From contig CANDQP010000013.1 of assembly GCA_947388185.1 (NCBI GenBank), forward strand, positions 1-43,349: DNA of 43,349 bases, read 5' to 3'. Position 1 is the first letter of the stretch. Every line of letters begins with the position of its first letter. This document shows positions 40,211-43,349 of this stretch, in pieces. Both the position numbers and the translations under genes were made by a program. The stretch comes from an uncultured Dorea sp. Its GTDB lineage: Bacteria > Bacillota > Clostridia > Lachnospirales > Lachnospiraceae. The notes beneath the pieces are model-generated. The model had not been told where the DNA came from. It did not search any database and worked only from the letters and a program-made list of their open reading frames with translations.

Positions 40211-41482
40211 TTATATCTGCACCGACAGAAATGCCGGTACGATCACGATCACCAGGACGATCGCAAGCATCAGGAACATGGGCAGCAGCAGCTTCGTTCC
40301 CGCTTCCTCTCCAAGCCTTCTTGCCCTGGCTTTTCGTTCCTCAAAAGCCTGAATCGCTTCCAGCTTAAGCATCTGTGTCAGCCCCTTCGTCCCTTTTCTT
40401 AAGTTCTGCGACAGCAGCGCCCCAAATCTTACATAGACCTGCACATCACAGCGCTTTCCAAAATTCTCATAACTTTCTGGTTCCGTGACACCGCTCTCCA
40501 TCTCATAACAGGTACGCTTCATCTCCTCATATGCATACCTTTCTCCCCGCGTTCCCTTCTGCCGTTCATAATCCTCCACTACCTTTTTCCAGGCGCGTTT
40601 GGCAGTCATCCCAGCCCCAAGGAAAAGCGTCATCTTGTTCACGATCTCCGGATAATCCAGGAGCATCTGCTGCTTTCTCTCTTCTCTCGCCTTTCCTCTG
40701 TTCTGAATCTCTAACGCATATAACAGAATTCCAATCAACACAGCCATAACTATCAGCACCAGTCCGCGGCGGTCCATTCTCTGATAGTAGGCGGCTTCCT
40801 TGCCTAAGAGCGTGTCTGGAAGCTGGAACTCCCTCTGTACCCGGCTCTCTTCTTCTATCTTCCGGAGCTCTCCTGCCGCCTGTTCTCTGCGCTTCTCCTC
40901 TTCCTCCAATGTCCTGGGGAAAATATTCGCAGTACACTGGTACAATGCCTGTTCTTCCTCATTCTCACTGTAGGTAAGAACGGCGCTTAAGGTAACCAGG
41001 GTTCCTTCCTCCTTCAGCGCATCTTCCTGTATCTCGCCCCTGATATTCATCACATCATAGCGGTCAAGCTCCCAGGCGATCATAACCGGCTCGCCCGGAA
41101 CCTCCGACAATAGATTCATATCCTTCTCAACCCTGTCAAGGCTTCTGTTTTCTCCCAGAATCAGCTTCTCCATGTGCCGGATGACTCTTTGAAATAATTC
41201 CTGGATCTCCTCTGTACTATACTGCTGTTCTGCCACCTGGATCTCTGCGGGGAATCTTACTTCTCCTCCCTCTATCGATACCTCCAGCTCTTCTGTTCTG
41301 CTTCCCTGTCCATATGTATTTCTCTGAATACTCCCATCTGTTTCCCTCACTGAGCGCAGATAATCTGCCGCCAGAAGAAAGATTCCGCCTGCCAGCAGGA
41401 CGCCCACTGCCAACACCTTCACACTTCGATCCTTATCATCCTTACACCAAGATAATAAGCGCCCATATAGATTGCCAAACAT
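40211..41482 (-). CDS. tadC: TadC-like inner membrane platform protein with extra N-terminal domain
   Basis: A 423-residue type II secretion F-domain protein. The C-terminal 160 residues hold the F domain (MTLFLGAGMTAKRAWKKVVE, then FGALLSQNLRKGTKGLTQML) and a final helix (LLPMFLMLAIVLVIVIVPAF). In front is an unusual part: a membrane helix (VLAVGVLLAGGIFLLAADYL), about 180 polar residues and a second helix (LVLIVMAVLIGILLYALEI). The polar part should lie outside the membrane. Ordinary TadC proteins are about 300 residues. GGGGTGATGACGGT precedes ATG 41482. It overlaps tadB by 64 bases. Confidence 0.85.
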   Translation of the reverse strand: MFGNLYGRLLSWCKDDKDRSVKVLAVGVLLAGGIFLLAADYLRSVRETDGSIQRNTYGQGSRTEELEVSIEGGEVRFPAEIQVAEQQYSTEEIQELFQRVIRHMEKLILGENRSLDRVEKDMNLLSEVPGEPVMIAWELDRYDVMNIRGEIQEDALKEEGTLVTLSAVLTYSENEEEQALYQCTANIFPRTLEEEEKRREQAAGELRKIEEESRVQREFQLPDTLLGKEAAYYQRMDRRGLVLIVMAVLIGILLYALEIQNRGKAREERKQQMLLDYPEIVNKMTLFLGAGMTAKRAWKKVVEDYERQKGTRGERYAYEEMKRTCYEMESGVTEPESYENFGKRCDVQVYVRFGALLSQNLRKGTKGLTQMLKLEAIQAFEERKARARRLGEEAGTKLLLPMFLMLAIVLVIVIVPAFLSVQI

Positions 41483-42213
41483 ACCGTCATCACCCCTATT
41501 CCAAGGATATTCCCATATAAGCAGTCCATGAATTCCGGGAAGCTTAGAGACATATACCCAATGATCGCATAAGGAACCGCCGACATTACCCGGAACTCAT
41601 ACCTCTTGGATGCAAGTATCGTGTCGATCTCCCGCTTCACATCAATCTTATCTCCGATCTGCCTGACCGTATCCTGTATGATCGCGATCATATTGCCGCC
41701 GCTTCTCTTGGCCGCCGCAAATACTGTCACAAAGTTCTGAACATCCTCTGTCTGTGTGCGCTCCCCGAATTCCTCCAGAATCTGCTCCAAAGGCACATGG
41801 ATCTGAAGCTGCCGCGTTATGATCAACAACTCCTTAGAGATCCTTACTCCTTCCGGATAGATCAGCCGAAGTTCCTTCTGCGCTTCCTTGAACGCATTTT
41901 CTACCGAATAACCCGTATTCAGCGCAGAAGACACCGCCTGTATCGCTTCCTTGAACTGCATCTGAAATTCCGTCTCCTTCTTCTTGATCCCCTCTGCTTC
42001 CATCATCCGCAGATGCCAGATCAGCAATGGAATCAACGGAATGGCCATCAGTAAAGACCGGTAATACAGCCACGCCGTAATCATCGTCAAGCCCGCCGCT
42101 TTTGCCGCATACCACAGATACTCTTTCTTCGTCACATCCTGCTGCCAGCAATTCTTCCTGTCACGCGTCACACCCCGCCGCCCAGAGCTTCCCCCGGTGC
42201 GTGATCTCGCCAT
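41419..42213 (-). CDS. tadB: TadB-like inner membrane platform protein
   Basis: A 264-residue type II secretion F-domain protein. The basic N-terminus precedes two membrane segments (YAAKAAGLTMITAWLYYRSL, LLMAIPLIPLLIWHLRM). The F domain has FKEAIQAVSSALNTGYSVEN and FVTVFAAAKRSGGNMIAIIQ. A C-terminal helix pair follows (GNILGIGVMTVCLAIYMGAY). GGAGAAAAT before ATG 42213 sets the start, so it overlaps cpaF by 53 bases. With TadC it forms the membrane platform on which CpaF acts. Confidence 0.87.
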   Translation of the reverse strand: MARSRTGGSSGRRGVTRDRKNCWQQDVTKKEYLWYAAKAAGLTMITAWLYYRSLLMAIPLIPLLIWHLRMMEAEGIKKKETEFQMQFKEAIQAVSSALNTGYSVENAFKEAQKELRLIYPEGVRISKELLIITRQLQIHVPLEQILEEFGERTQTEDVQNFVTVFAAAKRSGGNMIAIIQDTVRQIGDKIDVKREIDTILASKRYEFRVMSAVPYAIIGYMSLSFPEFMDCLYGNILGIGVMTVCLAIYMGAYYLGVRMIRIEV

Positions 42214-43349
42214 ATTTTCTCCATTCTCCCTGTATCTTCCCATCCTGTTCCCCTGTCTCTATGAATTTATACAGTGTCTTAAGCCGGATCTCGCCGTCCT
42301 CATATCCCAATATCTCCGATGCCTCAAGCACCTTCCGGCTCCTGTCCCTCAACCTTCCCAGATGAACGATCAGATCAATCCCAGAGGCAATCTGTCTCTG
42401 GATAGCCGGGAGCGGCAAGTCCATTCCCATCAAGACCATTGTTTCCAGCCTGCTCAGCATATCCCGCGGACTGTTGGCATGACCGGTGCTTAAGGAACCG
42501 TCATGGCCCGTGTTCAGAGCTTGCAGCATGTCTATCGCCTCCTCGCCGCGCACTTCTCCTACCACGATCCGATCCGGCCGCATCCGAAGCGCCGACCGGA
42601 TCAGATCACGGATCGTAACCGAACCCGTCCCTTCCACATTCGCATTCCTTGCCTCCAGCCTTACCAGATTCGGTACATCCTGAATCTTAAGCTCGGCATT
42701 GTCCTCTATAGTTATGATCCTCTCTGTCTTTGGGATATACTGTGACAGCGCATTTAAGAAGGTGGTCTTCCCTGATCCTGTCCCGCCGCTTATGAAAATG
42801 TTATAGCCTGCCGCCACCAGACCGGCGAGAAATCCCGACACCTCCGCACTGACAGAATTCCAGGATATCAACTGTTCCATGGTAATTGCCTCTTTGGAGA
42901 ATTTGCGGATCGTAACGATCGGCCCGTCCAATGCTATCGGATCCAAGACCACATTGACTCTGGAGCCGTCCTGAAGCCTGGCATCAACGATCGGCGAAGC
43001 CTCGTTTACCAGACGGTTTGACCCTGCAGCGATCTGTTGGACCACATCTTCCAGCTTGTCCTTGGACAGGAACCTCTTACCCGACTGCAGGATCCTGCCG
43101 TTTCTTTCATAGAATATATTCTGCGTTCCATTGATCATAATCTCTGTGATCGTCTCATCCTCCAGGAATTCCTGAAGAAGATCAAGCTTCCGGAATGCAT
43201 TGAACAGCTCCCGGCCCAGTATGGTCTTCTCGTCAAGAGACAGATATTCCTCCTCCGACGCTTCCTTAAGAACATGATAGATCAACTGCGTCAGTTCCTC
43301 GTCTTCAATCTCTCTTGTCATATCCAGTCTCTCCAGTATCCTGGCATGG
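42161..43349 (-). CDS. cpaF: CpaF/TadA-type pilus assembly ATPase (5' end beyond the window)
   Basis: The secretion ATPase that drives Flp pilus assembly. Visible motifs: the N-terminal domain ([20 protein letters not shown]), Walker [17 protein letters not shown], the Asp box [10 protein letters not shown], Walker B-like [19 protein letters not shown] and the His box [14 protein letters not shown]. The track starts at ATG 43321, but the frame stays open to the window edge, reading HARILERLD before that Met; CpaF proteins usually have such a segment (L-E-R-L-D before the DEEL helix). So the gene very likely starts outside. It leads the pilus operon seen here; a CpaE/TadZ gene may lie further upstream. 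Confidence 0.93.
   Translation of the reverse strand, partial: HARILERLDMTREIEDEELTQLIYHVLKEASEEEYLSLDEKTILGRELFNAFRKLDLLQEFLEDETITEIMINGTQNIFYERNGRILQSGKRFLSKDKLEDVVQQIAAGSNRLVNEASPIVDARLQDGSRVNVVLDPIALDGPIVTIRKFSKEAITMEQLISWNSVSAEVSGFLAGLVAAGYNIFISGGTGSGKTTFLNALSQYIPKTERIITIEDNAELKIQDVPNLVRLEARNANVEGTGSVTIRDLIRSALRMRPDRIVVGEVRGEEAIDMLQALNTGHDGSLSTGHANSPRDMLSRLETMVLMGMDLPLPAIQRQIASGIDLIVHLGRLRDRSRKVLEASEILGYEDGEIRLKTLYKFIETGEQDGKIQGEWRKYGEITHRGKLWAAGCDA

Overview
The window reads as the chromosome of a spore-forming, Gram-positive member of the Lachnospiraceae (Clostridium cluster XIVa; the protein families resemble those of Dorea or Clostridium scindens-like gut bacteria). The grounds are strong AAGGAGG-type ribosome sites, a clostridial Tad (Flp) pilus locus, a yaaO-holB-ricT-rsmI cluster ordered as in Bacillus, several Lachnospiraceae-type DUF proteins (DUF1002, DUF5702, DUF6147, DUF6382) and Rpn/PD-(D/E)XK transposase-like genes. 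No rRNA, tRNA, prophage or CRISPR array was seen. Family names come from recognising sequence, not from a database search.

Layout. 1-2.1 kb, plus strand: a possible Spo0E-like small protein, a thioredoxin and a secreted DUF1002 protein. 2.1-3.6 kb, minus: an Xre-type regulator and a short HipA/CtkA-like kinase with their own promoter and operator, a likely toxin-antitoxin pair. 3.7-9.25 kb, minus: glycogen branching enzyme GlgB and a 1171-residue TPR/coiled-coil/polyacidic/AAA ATPase. 9.4-10.0 kb: no long ORF, but a consensus promoter and a strong terminator on the minus strand suggest an undescribed RNA of about 545 nt. 10.1-10.8 kb: bioY behind a BirA operator. 10.9-13.4 kb: an ECF sigma factor with a membrane-anchored beta-propeller protein. 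13.5-17 kb: an aconitase-family hydratase with a CdaR-like regulator. 17.1-18.2 kb: an orphan UgpC/MsmX-type ABC ATPase.

18.4-25.4 kb, minus: one tightly overlapping operon, pgi - Orn/Lys/Arg decarboxylase (yaaO-like) - guanylate-kinase-like - holB - ricT - tRNA methyltransferase (yabB-like) - rsmI, led by a TTGACG-N17-TAAAAT promoter. 25.4-27.8 kb: a membrane protein of unknown function, MTA/SAH nucleosidase and a TSCPD protein. 27.9-30.4 kb: two tandem, nearly identical Rpn-type transposase/nuclease genes followed by a palindromic element. 30.5-34.5 kb: a secreted DUF6147-like protein, a DUF4367-like membrane protein, a 59-codon unknown ORF, a murG (plus strand), a sigma factor and a HIT protein. 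34.5-35.9 kb: a soluble orphan histidine kinase overlapping a rhomboid protease tail to tail. 36.1 kb to the right edge, minus: a Tad pilus operon (cpaF, cut by the window edge - tadB - tadC - flp pilin - DUF5702 - TadE-like - A24 prepilin peptidase - TadE-like - DUF6382).

Best candidates for something new: the promoter-terminator RNA locus at 9.42-10.0 kb; the giant acidic AAA protein; the HTH protein whose C-terminal extension may stand in for the HipS/N-subdomain missing from the adjacent kinase; and a TadE-like pseudopilin carrying two Cys/His repeats.
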